A stretch of DNA of 64,000 nt, taken from contig VAXW01000004.1 of NCBI GenBank assembly GCA_005884115.1, positions 62,001-126,000 of the forward strand, in the 5' to 3' direction. The notes below the pieces were generated by a model. It had not been told where the DNA came from and did no database searches. It worked only from the letters and a program-made list of their open reading frames with translations. The stretch's first letter is position 1. Each line of letters starts with the position of its first letter. The position numbers and the translations under genes are program-made. Shown in pieces: positions 41,443-50,161 of this stretch. Origin of the DNA: Actinomycetota bacterium (lineage in GTDB: Bacteria; Actinomycetota; Thermoleophilia; Solirubrobacterales; Solirubrobacteraceae).

Positions 41443-44331
41443 ATGAACCCAACTCCCACTCCACCCATCTCCGAGGACACCGCGAAGGGCGTAGCGCTAG
41501 AGATCAAGCGGCGCTTCACGACGCCCGGCGTCCATCCGTTTGAGACGGTCGAGTGGGAGCTGCGCGACGCACACATCGGGCACGGCGACCGCGTCGCGTT
41601 CGAGCAGCGGGAAGTCGAGTTCCCGCAGAGTTGGTCGCAGAACGCGACCAACATCGTCGCCCAGAAGTACTTCCGCGGCCAGCTCGGCGACGCTGCACGC
41701 GAGCGCTCGGTCAAGCAGATGATCGGGCGCGTCGCCGGCACCATCGCCGCGTGGGGCACTGAGCGCGGCTACTTCGCGCAGGCGCAGGACGCCGAGACGT
41801 TCGAGCACGAGCTCACCTACATCCTGCTGCACCAGATGGCGGCGTTCAACTCGCCGGTGTGGTTCAACGTCGGCTTCGAGGAGAGCCCGCAATGCTCGGC
41901 CTGCTTCATCCTCAGCGTGAAGGACACGATGGAGTCGATCCTCGACTGGAACACCAAGGAGGGGATGATCTTCCGCGGCGGATCGGGCTCGGGCATCAAC
42001 CTCTCGAACATCCGCGCCTCGATCGAGCCGCTGGCGAAGGGCGGTACGGCATCGGGACCGGTGTCGTTCATGCGCGGCGCCGACTCGTGGGCAGGCACGA
42101 TCAAGTCGGGCGGCAAGACGCGCCGCGCGGCGAAGATGGTCGTGCTGGACGCCGACCACCCCGACATCCGCGAGTTCATCTGGTGCAAGGCCAAGGAGGA
42201 GGAGAAGGCCGGAGCGCTGCGCGACGCGGGCTTTGACATGTCGATCGACGGCGAGGGCTTCTTCTCGATCCAGTATCAGAACGCCAACAACTCGGTGCGC
42301 TTGACGGACGAGTTCATGCGCGCGGTCGAGGAGGACGGCGATTGGCGCCTGCTCGCGCGCACGACCGGCGAACCGGTGGGCGAGCCGGTGAGGGCACGCG
42401 AGCTGATGGCCGAAATCGCCGAGGCGGCTTGGCGCTGCGCGGATCCTGGCGTTCAGTACGACACGACGATCAACCGCTGGCACACGTGCCCGAACAGCGG
42501 ACGGATCAACGCGTCGAACCCGTGCAGTGAGTACATGCACGTCGACGACTCGGCCTGCAACCTGGCATCGCTGAACCTCATGAAGTTCCGCCGCGAGGCC
42601 GCGACGTTCGACGTGGAATCCTTCGAGCACACAGTGGACATCGTGCTGCTGGCGCAGGAGATCGTGGTCGGCCCGGCGAGTTATCCGACAGAGGAGATCG
42701 CCAAGAACGCACGCGCCTTCCGCCAGCTGGGCCTCGGCTACGCGAACCTCGGTGCGTACCTGATGGCCGACGGCGTGCCCTACGACTCCGACGCTGGCCG
42801 CGGCACAGCGGCGGCGATTACCGCGTTGATGACCGGTCGCGCGTATCGATGCTCGGCAGCGATGGCCGCGGCCATCGGACCGTATGAGCGCTATGGAGAG
42901 AACCGCGAAGCGCACAACAACGTCATGCGCATGCACCGCGACGCGGCATACGCGATTCCCGATGCCGACTGCACCGATGAGACGCTACTCGCAGCAGCTC
43001 GGCGTTCGTGGGACGAGGCTGTCGACGGTGGCGACAAGCACGGTTACCGCAATGCGCAGGCCACGGTTCTCGCTCCCACCGGCACGATCTCGTTCCTCAT
43101 GGACTGCGACACGACTGGAGTCGAGCCGGACTTCTCGCTGGTCAAGTTCAAGGAGCTCGTCGGCGGTGGGCAGATGACGATCGTCAACCGCACGGTGCCG
43201 CTCGCGCTGCAGACGCTCGGCTACTCCGAGCACCAGATCGAGCAGATCGAGGCGCACCTCGCCGAGCACGGAACGATCATCGGCGCGCCGGGCCTGGCCG
43301 AGGAGCACCTGCCCGTGTTCGACGTCGCGGTGGGCGAGCGCGCGATCTCGCACGTCGGCCACCTGAAGATGATGGGAGCCGTACAGCCCTTCATTAGCGG
43401 AGCGATCTCCAAGACCGTGAACCTCCCGCAGGACGCCACGGTCGACGACATTGCCGACGCATACACGCAGGCCTGGCACCTCGGGATCAAGGCCCTTGCG
43501 ATCTACCGCGACGGGTCGAAGACAGCGCAAGCGCTACGCACCGAGGCCCAGAAGGGTGCTCCGCTCTCAGGCCAGGTGCAGGAGATCGTCGATCAGGCGG
43601 TCAGCAAGGCACTCGAGGAGGCCGGTCCGCGTCGCAAGCGGATGCCGCGCGAGCGCCAGTCGATCACGCACAAGTTCTCGATCGCCGGCCACGAGGGCTA
43701 CATCACGGCCGGCATGTACGAGGACGGATCGGTTGGCGAGATCTTCCTCACCGACATCGGCAAGGAGGGCTCGACGCTGCGCGGGATGATGAACTCGTTC
43801 GCGACCGCGATCTCGATCGCGCTGCAGTACGGCGTCCCGCTCGAGACTCTGGTGCGGAAGTTCAGCTACATGCGCTTCGAGCCCGAGGGGATCACGCAGA
43901 ACCCCGAGATCCCGTTCGCGAAGTCGATGCCCGACTACATCATGCGCTGGCTGGCCTCGCGCTTCCTGGACGCCGAGGCGCAGGAGGAGCTCGGAATCCT
44001 GACCCCAGCGGTGCGCTCCCGCCAGGCTGCGCAGGCGGCGGCGCAGTCGGTCGTCTCGTCCGATACCTCCGGGCCTAGCTCGGCAGAGAGCGCGGCGGTC
44101 GAGGACGAAAAAGACTCGTCGCCGCACACGTCTGCTGGGCCGCAGGGGTCCGCGAGCAAAAGCGGCGGAAGTCCCGCGGCAGCCTCGTTCACCGACTCTC
44201 CTCCGGTCGTGCCGGCGCGCCTGCAAGGGCTCGACCTTGGCCCCGCATGCGAGCAGTGCGGCGGGATGATGCAGCGGACGGGCTCGTGCTACACGTGCTC
44301 GAGCTGCGGCAACAACACGGGCTGCGGTTGA
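41443..44331 (+). CDS. nrdJ: Adenosylcobalamin-dependent (class II) ribonucleoside-diphosphate reductase
   Basis: A 962-residue NrdJ. Active-site residues match the Thermotoga class II enzyme in spacing: disulphide cysteine C151 (ESPQCSACF), N359, thiyl-radical C361 and E363 in NPCSEYM, and second disulphide cysteine C372. The C-terminus has the redox/zinc tail CEQCGGMMQRTGSCYTCSSC. The region about 875-935 is a Ser/Ala/Pro-rich linker. It makes dNTP precursors using B12 and no oxygen. The start ATG 41443 has GAGAGG upstream. No cobalamin riboswitch was recognised in the 236-bp leader. It is convergent with a membrane protein gene 13 bp away. Confidence 0.95.
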   Translation: MNPTPTPPISEDTAKGVALEIKRRFTTPGVHPFETVEWELRDAHIGHGDRVAFEQREVEFPQSWSQNATNIVAQKYFRGQLGDAARERSVKQMIGRVAGTIAAWGTERGYFAQAQDAETFEHELTYILLHQMAAFNSPVWFNVGFEESPQCSACFILSVKDTMESILDWNTKEGMIFRGGSGSGINLSNIRASIEPLAKGGTASGPVSFMRGADSWAGTIKSGGKTRRAAKMVVLDADHPDIREFIWCKAKEEEKAGALRDAGFDMSIDGEGFFSIQYQNANNSVRLTDEFMRAVEEDGDWRLLARTTGEPVGEPVRARELMAEIAEAAWRCADPGVQYDTTINRWHTCPNSGRINASNPCSEYMHVDDSACNLASLNLMKFRREAATFDVESFEHTVDIVLLAQEIVVGPASYPTEEIAKNARAFRQLGLGYANLGAYLMADGVPYDSDAGRGTAAAITALMTGRAYRCSAAMAAAIGPYERYGENREAHNNVMRMHRDAAYAIPDADCTDETLLAAARRSWDEAVDGGDKHGYRNAQATVLAPTGTISFLMDCDTTGVEPDFSLVKFKELVGGGQMTIVNRTVPLALQTLGYSEHQIEQIEAHLAEHGTIIGAPGLAEEHLPVFDVAVGERAISHVGHLKMMGAVQPFISGAISKTVNLPQDATVDDIADAYTQAWHLGIKALAIYRDGSKTAQALRTEAQKGAPLSGQVQEIVDQAVSKALEEAGPRRKRMPRERQSITHKFSIAGHEGYITAGMYEDGSVGEIFLTDIGKEGSTLRGMMNSFATAISIALQYGVPLETLVRKFSYMRFEPEGITQNPEIPFAKSMPDYIMRWLASRFLDAEAQEELGILTPAVRSRQAAQAAAQSVVSSDTSGPSSAESAAVEDEKDSSPHTSAGPQGSASKSGGSPAAASFTDSPPVVPARLQGLDLGPACEQCGGMMQRTGSCYTCSSCGNNTGCG

Positions 44332-44344
44332 CATCGCCGAGCAG

Positions 44345-44794
44345 TCACTCGAACCCAAGCTGAACCGCGAGCAGCGCAGCGATGGCGCCGGCGCAGAGCA
44401 GGTGGTCGCTGAGAATCGACCTGGCCAGCCTGCTCTGACGCGCCGGCGGATCGCTACGCGTCCCCAGTCGTACCGCGTTGGGCACCGTGCGTGCCGCCGC
44501 CAGCAGGATCGGCGGAAGGGCCAGCCCTAGCGAGAGCCACCCGGCCCACGGCTGACGCCCTCCCCGCGCGATCTCGGCGACGATCACACCCAGCGTCACG
44601 AGCATCACGGCTGCGATCAGCCGGTTCATCGGTCTTGCGGCCGTCGTGACGCGCGCGTAGTAGCCCGCGATCGAGGTGAGAACCGGCTCCGGCAGGTCGC
44701 CTTCTCGGCGGCCAATGGCCTGCACGTCGAACATCAGATCGAACCACAGCACCGCGAGCAGGAATCCGGCGCCGGCGGTCACGAAAGCGTTCAC
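44345..44794 (-). CDS. Hypothetical four-helix membrane protein
   Basis: A 149-residue protein, not recognised. Four hydrophobic helices are seen (about 5-22, 58-75, 84-101, 131-146). The first helix ends with LWFDLMFDVQAIGRREGDLP, and the loop ITSIAGYYARVTTAARPMNRL is polar. The start is GTG 44794. Confidence 0.65.
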   Translation of the reverse strand: MNAFVTAGAGFLLAVLWFDLMFDVQAIGRREGDLPEPVLTSIAGYYARVTTAARPMNRLIAAVMLVTLGVIVAEIARGGRQPWAGWLSLGLALPPILLAAARTVPNAVRLGTRSDPPARQSRLARSILSDHLLCAGAIAALLAVQLGFE

Positions 44795-44891
44795 GGGCTC
44801 TTAGACCCGGTGCTCACCTCTCGGCTTGGCGCGAGGGAAGGCGGGCGATTCGTACTCGGGCCATTAGCGACGGCCGATCGTATCGCCCGCG

Positions 44892-45476
44892 CTATTTGAC
44901 GAGCTCGACCTCCTCCCACACGGCACCGGCTGAGCTCACGCTCAGCTCTGCCTCGCGAACGACGGCGCCAGGGACGAGCGCTTCCGTGGTGCAGGCTTCG
45001 CCGCCCTGCTCGTCATCGTCGCCGGAGTCGTTGCTCGCCAGCCTCGCGGTGGCGCTGTCCTGCTCGTCGCCCTGGTTGTCGTCGTCGCCCTCGTTGTCAT
45101 CGCCCTGTTCGTCGTCGTCCTGGCCACCTTGTGGCGCAGTCGCGCTCTCGCACTCGAGCCGCGTGGCTGGGGTGACTTTCCCGCTCACGACGGTTTCATC
45201 CGTGAGGGTGATAGTGAGGACACCACCCGTGAAGGACTTGACCGTGCCCGCGTTTTCACCGCTCGGCGCGCCCGGGGATTTGATCGGCGCGCCGCTCGTC
45301 GTGAACGCCGCGACGCCGAAGCGAAGCAGGCGCGCACCCCTCGCGTGGTGGTGCCGGTGCCTGGCGGCGTGGTGAGCGCGGTGGTGGCGCTTGCCGTGGT
45401 GGGCGGCCAGCGCTGTGGCCGAGCCGGTGAGCGTGAGCAGCGATGTAGCGACCGCGCTGACAAGAAAACGTCGCAT
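44892..45476 (-). CDS. Exported protein with His-rich and acidic segments, DUF5666-like
   Basis: A 194-residue exported protein. ATG 45476 has AAAGGAG upstream; the frame to 45611 is extra. The signal peptide (about 1-24) is followed by a His/Arg-rich stretch (about 25-48, including HHGKRHHRAHHAARHRHHH). A strand-rich part, GTVKSFTGGVLTITLTDET, resembles DUF5666. It is split by an Asp/Glu/Gln/Asn-rich run of about 30 residues (DDDEQGDDNEGDDDNQGDEQ) between two cysteines. The histidines and acids could bind metal ions; this is inference. Confidence 0.7.
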   Translation of the reverse strand: MRRFLVSAVATSLLTLTGSATALAAHHGKRHHRAHHAARHRHHHARGARLLRFGVAAFTTSGAPIKSPGAPSGENAGTVKSFTGGVLTITLTDETVVSGKVTPATRLECESATAPQGGQDDDEQGDDNEGDDDNQGDEQDSATARLASNDSGDDDEQGGEACTTEALVPGAVVREAELSVSSAGAVWEEVELVK

Positions 45477-45637
45477 CGTCTTTGGGCTCCTTTGCGTGGG
45501 TGGAAGTCGTCCGTCGTTCTCGACGCTCATGAAGACGCCTCCACGACCCTTTCGATCAGCACCTGGACGGATGTCCGGGGCGGGAGTCCGTCTCGAGCGG
45601 CTCTCGCCCATGGCCCGCGCCAGGCATGATTGTGCGG

Positions 45638-46741
45638 ATGTCCGAGCTGAGCGCAGAGGACTTTCAGGCCCTGGGGGTGTACGACCCCGACGCGCCGCAC
45701 GCCGCCGAGAAGCTCGAGCTGCTCGAATACCTCGTCAGCCTCGGCGCCTCGGCGGAAGACCTGGTAGCCAACCGCGACGAGCTTCCGGGGCTCGGCACCG
45801 TGGTCGCGATCCGTGGTGGGACGCCGATGACGCTGTCGGAGGCCGCCCGCGCGGCGGGCGTATCCGAGGAGACGCTACTGCGCATCAATCGGGCGGCCGG
45901 CTTGCCGTCGCCTGATCCCGAGGCACGCGTGTTCGGACCTCAGATCGCGGGGCTTGCCGGGCGCATGGCGGCCGCCGAGGCGGTCTTCGGCCAAGACGTC
46001 GTGCTGCAACTCGTCCGCGTCATGGGCTCGGCCATGGCGCGACTCGCCGATGCCGCCGTCTCCGCCTTCCTAGCCAATGTCGAGCCATCGGTGCCCGAGG
46101 ATCCGGTGGGAATGGGGGTTGCCCGCGCCAACGCCTCGGCCTCGGCGCTGCTCCCGGTGCTCGAGGAGGCGCTGGACGGGCTGCTACGGCAGCACATCCT
46201 GGCGGCGCGGCGCCCAATCACGGGCGAGACGGCAGAGGCCGGCTACGAGTCGCGCGCGATGTGCGTTGGCTTCGTCGACCTCGTGGGATCCACCGCGCTC
46301 GCGCAGCGGCTCTCGACCGGCGAGCTCGGCTCGGTGCTAAGCGAGTTCGAGCGCCTTGCGGCGGACGGCGTCAGGGACGCGGGCGGCCGCGTGGTGAAGC
46401 TGATCGGAGACGAGATCCTGTACACCGCCGGCGATGAGGCCACTGCGTGCGGGATCGCGCTGGGCCTGGCCGCAAGCTTCGACGCGCATCCCGTGATCCC
46501 GACCGTGCGCGCCGGCGTCGCGGGCGGCTCGGTGCTGATGCGCGATGGCGACGTCTTCGGCCCGGTGGTCAACCTCGCCGCGCGCGTGGTGAAGGTCGCG
46601 GCCCCAGGCGAGGTAGTCGCGCCGGCATCGCTCGCCGAGGCCGCCGGAGTGGAGTCGCAGCCGCTCGGTCCCTGGGCCTTGAAGGGCTTCGACGGCGAGG
46701 TCGAGCTGTGCCGCCTGGCGCCGCTCGGCGCAGCCGGCTAG
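45638..46741 (+). CDS. Class III adenylate cyclase with autoinhibitory N-terminal domain (Rv1264-like)
   Basis: About 367 residues (ATG 45638; ATG 45626 also in frame). The N-terminal 190 residues (KLELLEYLVSLGASAEDLVA, TLSEAARAAGVSEETLLRINRAAGL, DPEARVFGPQIAG) follow the helical regulatory domain of Mycobacterium tuberculosis Rv1264, a pH-sensing adenylate cyclase. The catalytic domain has D214 (FVDLVGSTAL), D258 (LIGDEILY), N312 and R316 (VVNLAARVV), all intact. It is soluble. A CATGAT hexamer ends 7 nt before ATG 45638. Its stop codon overlaps the stop of the convergent tetR gene within CTAG. Confidence 0.88.
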   Translation: MSELSAEDFQALGVYDPDAPHAAEKLELLEYLVSLGASAEDLVANRDELPGLGTVVAIRGGTPMTLSEAARAAGVSEETLLRINRAAGLPSPDPEARVFGPQIAGLAGRMAAAEAVFGQDVVLQLVRVMGSAMARLADAAVSAFLANVEPSVPEDPVGMGVARANASASALLPVLEEALDGLLRQHILAARRPITGETAEAGYESRAMCVGFVDLVGSTALAQRLSTGELGSVLSEFERLAADGVRDAGGRVVKLIGDEILYTAGDEATACGIALGLAASFDAHPVIPTVRAGVAGGSVLMRDGDVFGPVVNLAARVVKVAAPGEVVAPASLAEAAGVESQPLGPWALKGFDGEVELCRLAPLGAAG

Positions 46742-47400
46742 CGTCCGGCGAGCGCCCGCGCGCTGCTCAGCACCCCGTCGACGAGCGAGATCCACCCTCC
46801 CTTGAGACGCTCGGCGGTCATCTCGAGGCTCCGGCGCTGGTGGAGCACGAGCTCGGCCGTGAGCGCGCCGAGAAGCACGTCGGCCAGATAGTCGGCGTCA
46901 CAGCCCGGCGCAGCCTCCAGCAGCAGCGCACGGATGTGCGCGCGATGCGCGCCGTAGACGCGGTGGGCTAGACGGTCGCCTGGCGCACCCGCCTCGGCGG
47001 CGGCGAGGAGCTCGCCCTGGATCTCGACCTCCTCGAGCCGGCGCTCGCCGTAGGCGACGAGGCGCTCACATGGCCCAGCGCCCGGTCCCAGCGGCGCCGG
47101 CCCGCGAATGAAGCTTTCCTGGAACGCCCGCTCGCGCTCATCGAGCAATGCCCGCAGCAGCCCGTTGCGATCTCCAAAGCGGCGAAACAGCGTGCCCTTG
47201 CCGACGCCGGCGGCGCACGCGACCTCATCCATCGTCACGCCGTCCACGCCCCGCTCCGAGACGAGTCGCTGGGCGGCGCAAAGGATCGCCTCGCGGTTGC
47301 GCGCCGCGTCGGCGCGCTCGCGGCGGTCGAGCTCGAGCTGCGGAAGCGCCAGCGCGCCATTGGCGCGCTCGGAGCGGTCGTTACCAGGCATTTCGATCAT
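46738..47400 (-). CDS. TetR-family transcriptional regulator
   Basis: A 220-residue regulator (ATG 47400). The helix-turn-helix is REAILCAAQRLVSERGVDGVTMDEVACAAGVGKGTLFRRFGDRNGLLRALLDE in order, typical of TetR. The ligand domain has no recognisable pocket motif. It is divergent from yceI and the FMN reductase gene, with two palindromes between, so it probably represses them and itself. A redox or lipophilic inducer is plausible but unproven. Confidence 0.87.
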   Translation of the reverse strand: MIEMPGNDRSERANGALALPQLELDRRERADAARNREAILCAAQRLVSERGVDGVTMDEVACAAGVGKGTLFRRFGDRNGLLRALLDERERAFQESFIRGPAPLGPGAGPCERLVAYGERRLEEVEIQGELLAAAEAGAPGDRLAHRVYGAHRAHIRALLLEAAPGCDADYLADVLLGALTAELVLHQRRSLEMTAERLKGGWISLVDGVLSSARALAGR

Positions 47401-47404
47401 TTTC

Positions 47405-47455
47405 GGACTGTGGTCCACTTATGCTATATTCTAGTCCATAGACGGACCATGGTCC
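47405..47455. promoter_or_regulatory. Divergent tetR/yceI control region with two palindromes
   Basis: GGACTGTGGTCC (47405-47416) and the perfect palindrome GGACCATGGTCC (47444-47455) are centred 39 bp apart, close to four helical turns. Between them sits an AT-rich block with TATATT (47425-47430). This suits TetR operators covering promoters in both directions. Confidence 0.65.
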
Positions 47456-47509
47456 GGTACCCGCAAAGAATCGGCACCAGCCGCCAACAGACATCAAAAG
47501 GAGCATCTC

Positions 47510-48067
47510 ATGTCAGCAACAGCCACAGTCGCCACACGCCTACCCGCCGGCACCTGGAAGGCGGACCCCACCCACTCCTCGGCGACGTTCGCCGTCAAGC
47601 ACATGGCCGTCGGCACCTTCCGCGGCGGGTTCGCGAACCTCGACGCGTCGCTGATCGTCTCCGAGGAGGGAGCCGCAACGCTGCAGGGGACGGTGCACGC
47701 CGACTCGATCGACGTCAAGGACGAGAACCTCCTCACCCACCTCGGCTCGCCCGACTTCTTCGACACCGAGCGCCACCCCGAGCTCAGCTTCCGCTCCGAC
47801 TCGCTGCAGGCGACGGACGACAGCCTGCTGGTGGACGGCGAGCTAACGATCAAGGGCAACACGCAACCCGTGCAGGCCCGCGGCAGCATCAGCGGCCCGA
47901 GCGTCGGGCTCGACGGCTCGCAGAGGCTGGGACTCACGCTCGAGACGACGGTCGATCGCACGCTCTACGGCCTGAACTGGAACGCGCCGCTGCCGAAGGG
48001 CGGGTTTGCGCTGGCCAATGACGTCAAGTTGATCGTTGAGCTCGAGCTCGCGCTCGAGGAGGGGTAG
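47510..48067 (+). CDS. YceI family protein
   Basis: A 185-residue lipocalin-like protein. WKADPTHSSATFAVKHMAVGTFRGGF is the family opening, followed by DVKDENLLTHLGSPDFFDTERHPELSF and LTIKGNTQPV. YceI proteins bind polyisoprenoids, such as quinone tails. There is no signal peptide, so it is probably cytosolic. AAAAGGAG precedes ATG 47510. It lies 2 bp ahead of an FMN reductase gene, so the two form an operon under the divergent TetR. Confidence 0.92.
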   Translation: MSATATVATRLPAGTWKADPTHSSATFAVKHMAVGTFRGGFANLDASLIVSEEGAATLQGTVHADSIDVKDENLLTHLGSPDFFDTERHPELSFRSDSLQATDDSLLVDGELTIKGNTQPVQARGSISGPSVGLDGSQRLGLTLETTVDRTLYGLNWNAPLPKGGFALANDVKLIVELELALEEG

Positions 48068-48069
48068 CG

Positions 48070-48639
48070 ATGCGCGTTCTCGGCGTGCCCGGCTCGCTGC
48101 GGCGGGACTCGCACAACCGGCGCCTGCTCCAGGCGGCAGCGGCGACGCTGCCGCCTGAGGCAAAGCTGGTCATCTACGACGGGCTGAAGGCGATTCCGCC
48201 CTTCGACGAGGACGACGAGCACTCGCCTTCGCGCGCCGTGCGCGACTGGCGCGAGGCAATCGGCGACGCCGGCGCGCTTCTGTTCGCGACCCCTGAGTAC
48301 AACTCCTCGATCCCGGGCCAGCTCAAGAACGCGATCGACTGGGCCTCGCGGCCGATCGCAGACGCGGCGCTTCGCAACAAGCCGGCCGCCGTGATCGGGG
48401 CAAGCACCGGCTCCTTCGGGGCCGTATGGGCTCAAGCCGAGCTGCGCAAAGCGCTGGCAGCGGCCGGAGCACGCGTGATCGACCGCGAGCTACCCGTGGC
48501 GCTCGCGCACGAAGCGTTCGACAGCGACGGCGCGCTGCTCGATCAGGAGCGCATAATCGAGCTCGACGAGATCGTCGCTGAGCTGCTCCGCGAGGCCGCG
48601 CTCAGCGGAGCGGGGTCACCGGTCCTGGTGAACCGGTGA
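48070..48639 (+). CDS. NAD(P)H-dependent FMN reductase
   Basis: A 189-residue flavodoxin-like reductase. The FMN-phosphate loop GSLRRDSHNRRLL is near the start, and the flavin-contact motif ATPEYNSSIPGQLKNAIDWASRP is complete, as in chromate and azo reductases. It probably reduces quinones or flavins with NADPH. It is translated right after yceI (TAG, two bases, ATG), with GAGGAGGGG acting as its ribosome site. Confidence 0.9.
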   Translation: MRVLGVPGSLRRDSHNRRLLQAAAATLPPEAKLVIYDGLKAIPPFDEDDEHSPSRAVRDWREAIGDAGALLFATPEYNSSIPGQLKNAIDWASRPIADAALRNKPAAVIGASTGSFGAVWAQAELRKALAAAGARVIDRELPVALAHEAFDSDGALLDQERIIELDEIVAELLREAALSGAGSPVLVNR

Positions 48640-48662
48640 CCTCCGAGACCGCTCGGTTGGTG

Positions 48663-48938
48663 TCAGGGGTTCAGACGCTTCTTGAGCGCGCTCGCGGCAG
48701 AGAATTTCGCCGCCTTGCTGGCCGCGATGTGAATGGTCTGGCCCGTGGAGGGATTGCGTCCCATGCGGGCAGCCCGATGGCTGACGCTGAACTTGCCGAA
48801 GCCGGCAAGCGAGACCTCACCCCCGGCGGCGAGCTCATCGGAGATCGAGTCGATCGTCGTCTCAACTAGCTGCCGTGCCTGGCTGGCCGGCAGCCCATTG
48901 CGCCTCGCGATCTGCTCAGCTAGCTCGTTCTTGGTCAT
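48663..48938 (-). CDS. hup: HU-family DNA-binding protein
   Basis: A 91-residue histone-like protein. MTKNELAEQIARRNGL opens the helical dimer part, followed by GGEVSLAGFGKFSVSHRAAR and the arm motif GRNPSTGQTIHI. The tail ASALKKRLNP is short, without the Lys-rich extension of mycobacterial HupB. AGGGAG precedes the ATG. It compacts and bends DNA as a dimer. Confidence 0.93.
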   Translation of the reverse strand: MTKNELAEQIARRNGLPASQARQLVETTIDSISDELAAGGEVSLAGFGKFSVSHRAARMGRNPSTGQTIHIAASKAAKFSAASALKKRLNP

Positions 48939-48996
48939 AGCACTCCCTTCTCGGGTCTAGTTGCTTCCCGGAGGCTAACCGCTTACAAGGACGGCG

Positions 48997-49016
48997 AACC
49001 CCCAAAAGACGGGGTT
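48997..49016 (-). terminator. Hairpin downstream of ctaA
   Basis: AACCCC (48997-49002) pairs with GGGGTT (49011-49016) with a CAAAAGAC loop. It lies just past the ctaA stop in the leftward direction and before the hup promoter. On the minus strand the loop holds TTTTG. Confidence 0.5.
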
Positions 49017-49032
49017 TGGCCCTCAAAAATGC

Positions 49033-50103
49033 CTAATTTCCGGGGTTCTTGAGCAGCCCGGGCGCACGTACCGGCCGTTTTGAGCGTCTGTCGGCGATGA
49101 ATCGGGCCCGTGCCGGCTCAAACGCCCCGGCCGCGCAAGCCGCCCACAGGGCCGCGAGCCAGGCCCCGCAGGCGAGTCCCACGTGCACCCACACGAGCTC
49201 GGTCGGCAGGTGCGTCTTGTACTGATCGAGCCCCACGAGACCCTGTAGCGCGAGCAGCACGCACAGGAACGTCAGCGGGCGCAGCACCGAGGACGGGGCG
49301 CGCCGGCGGCGGGCCAGCCACCACACGCCGAGTGCCGCGAGGCCAAACGCGAGCGCGATCTCACCGTGGCGGTGGATGACGAAGTCCATCGTCGAGCGCC
49401 CGTCGAAGTTGAGGCGGTTGATGCGCTGGCCCGGCGAGCCGCCCGCGTGCGGGCCCGCGGCCGTCGCTGCCGTGCCGGCGAAGATCGTCAGCGCTCCCAG
49501 CGCCACCAACGCGCGCAGCGAGGTCACGAGCCTTCGGTCGTGCGCGCGATCGCGCGCGCCGGGTGCCGGCTCAAGTCCGCCGATCCGTGCCGTCGCGCCG
49601 GTCTCAGTCGCGCGGGCCTCGCCCGGCTGCGGACGGGCGCGCCACACGAGCAGTACCGCGGCGAGCAGGATCAGCATCGAGAGCGCGAAGTGCCCCATCA
49701 CCCAGCCGTAGTCGAGCGCGCCGCGCACGGTGAAGCCGCCGAGCACCGCCTGGCCGATGACTCCGAGCGGCAGCAGCAGGCCGAGCCTCGCCAGGTCGCG
49801 GCGGTAGGGGCGCCGGCGGAGCGCCAGAAGCCACGCGGCGCCCGCCGCGAGCGACACCGGGACGGTGATCACGCGGTTTGAGAACTCGATCAGGGCGTGC
49901 GCGTTCAGCGGCGGGTATGCATGCCCGTAGCAGCGCGGCCAGTCCGGGCAGCCGAGCCCCGAGCCGGTGAGGCGGACCGCCGCGCCGCTGAGCACGATCA
50001 GCGTCAGCGCGCCCAGGGCGAGCTGCGCGACCCGCTCGTACTGGCGCGGCGTGACGGTGAAGCCGTTGGTGCGCGCGCTGAGGCGCTGCAGACGCTCCCG
50101 CAT
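49033..50103 (-). CDS. ctaA: Haem A synthase, CtaA/COX15 family
   Basis: About 356 residues with eight hydrophobic helices. The motif GAAVRLTGSGLGCPDWPRC near residue 30 is diagnostic. Other conserved parts are the EFSNRV glutamate, GHF and HRHGE histidines that bind haem, in VIHRHGEIALAFG. It converts haem O to haem A for cytochrome aa3 oxidase. The start is ATG 50103. A loop (about 170-195) is rich in charged residues. Confidence 0.92.
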   Translation of the reverse strand: MRERLQRLSARTNGFTVTPRQYERVAQLALGALTLIVLSGAAVRLTGSGLGCPDWPRCYGHAYPPLNAHALIEFSNRVITVPVSLAAGAAWLLALRRRPYRRDLARLGLLLPLGVIGQAVLGGFTVRGALDYGWVMGHFALSMLILLAAVLLVWRARPQPGEARATETGATARIGGLEPAPGARDRAHDRRLVTSLRALVALGALTIFAGTAATAAGPHAGGSPGQRINRLNFDGRSTMDFVIHRHGEIALAFGLAALGVWWLARRRRAPSSVLRPLTFLCVLLALQGLVGLDQYKTHLPTELVWVHVGLACGAWLAALWAACAAGAFEPARARFIADRRSKRPVRAPGLLKNPGN

Positions 50104-50161
50104 CGCCTGAAGTCTGCCAGCCGGCAGTTCGTGGAGCCGCACGCGACCCCTCCCGGCCGGC

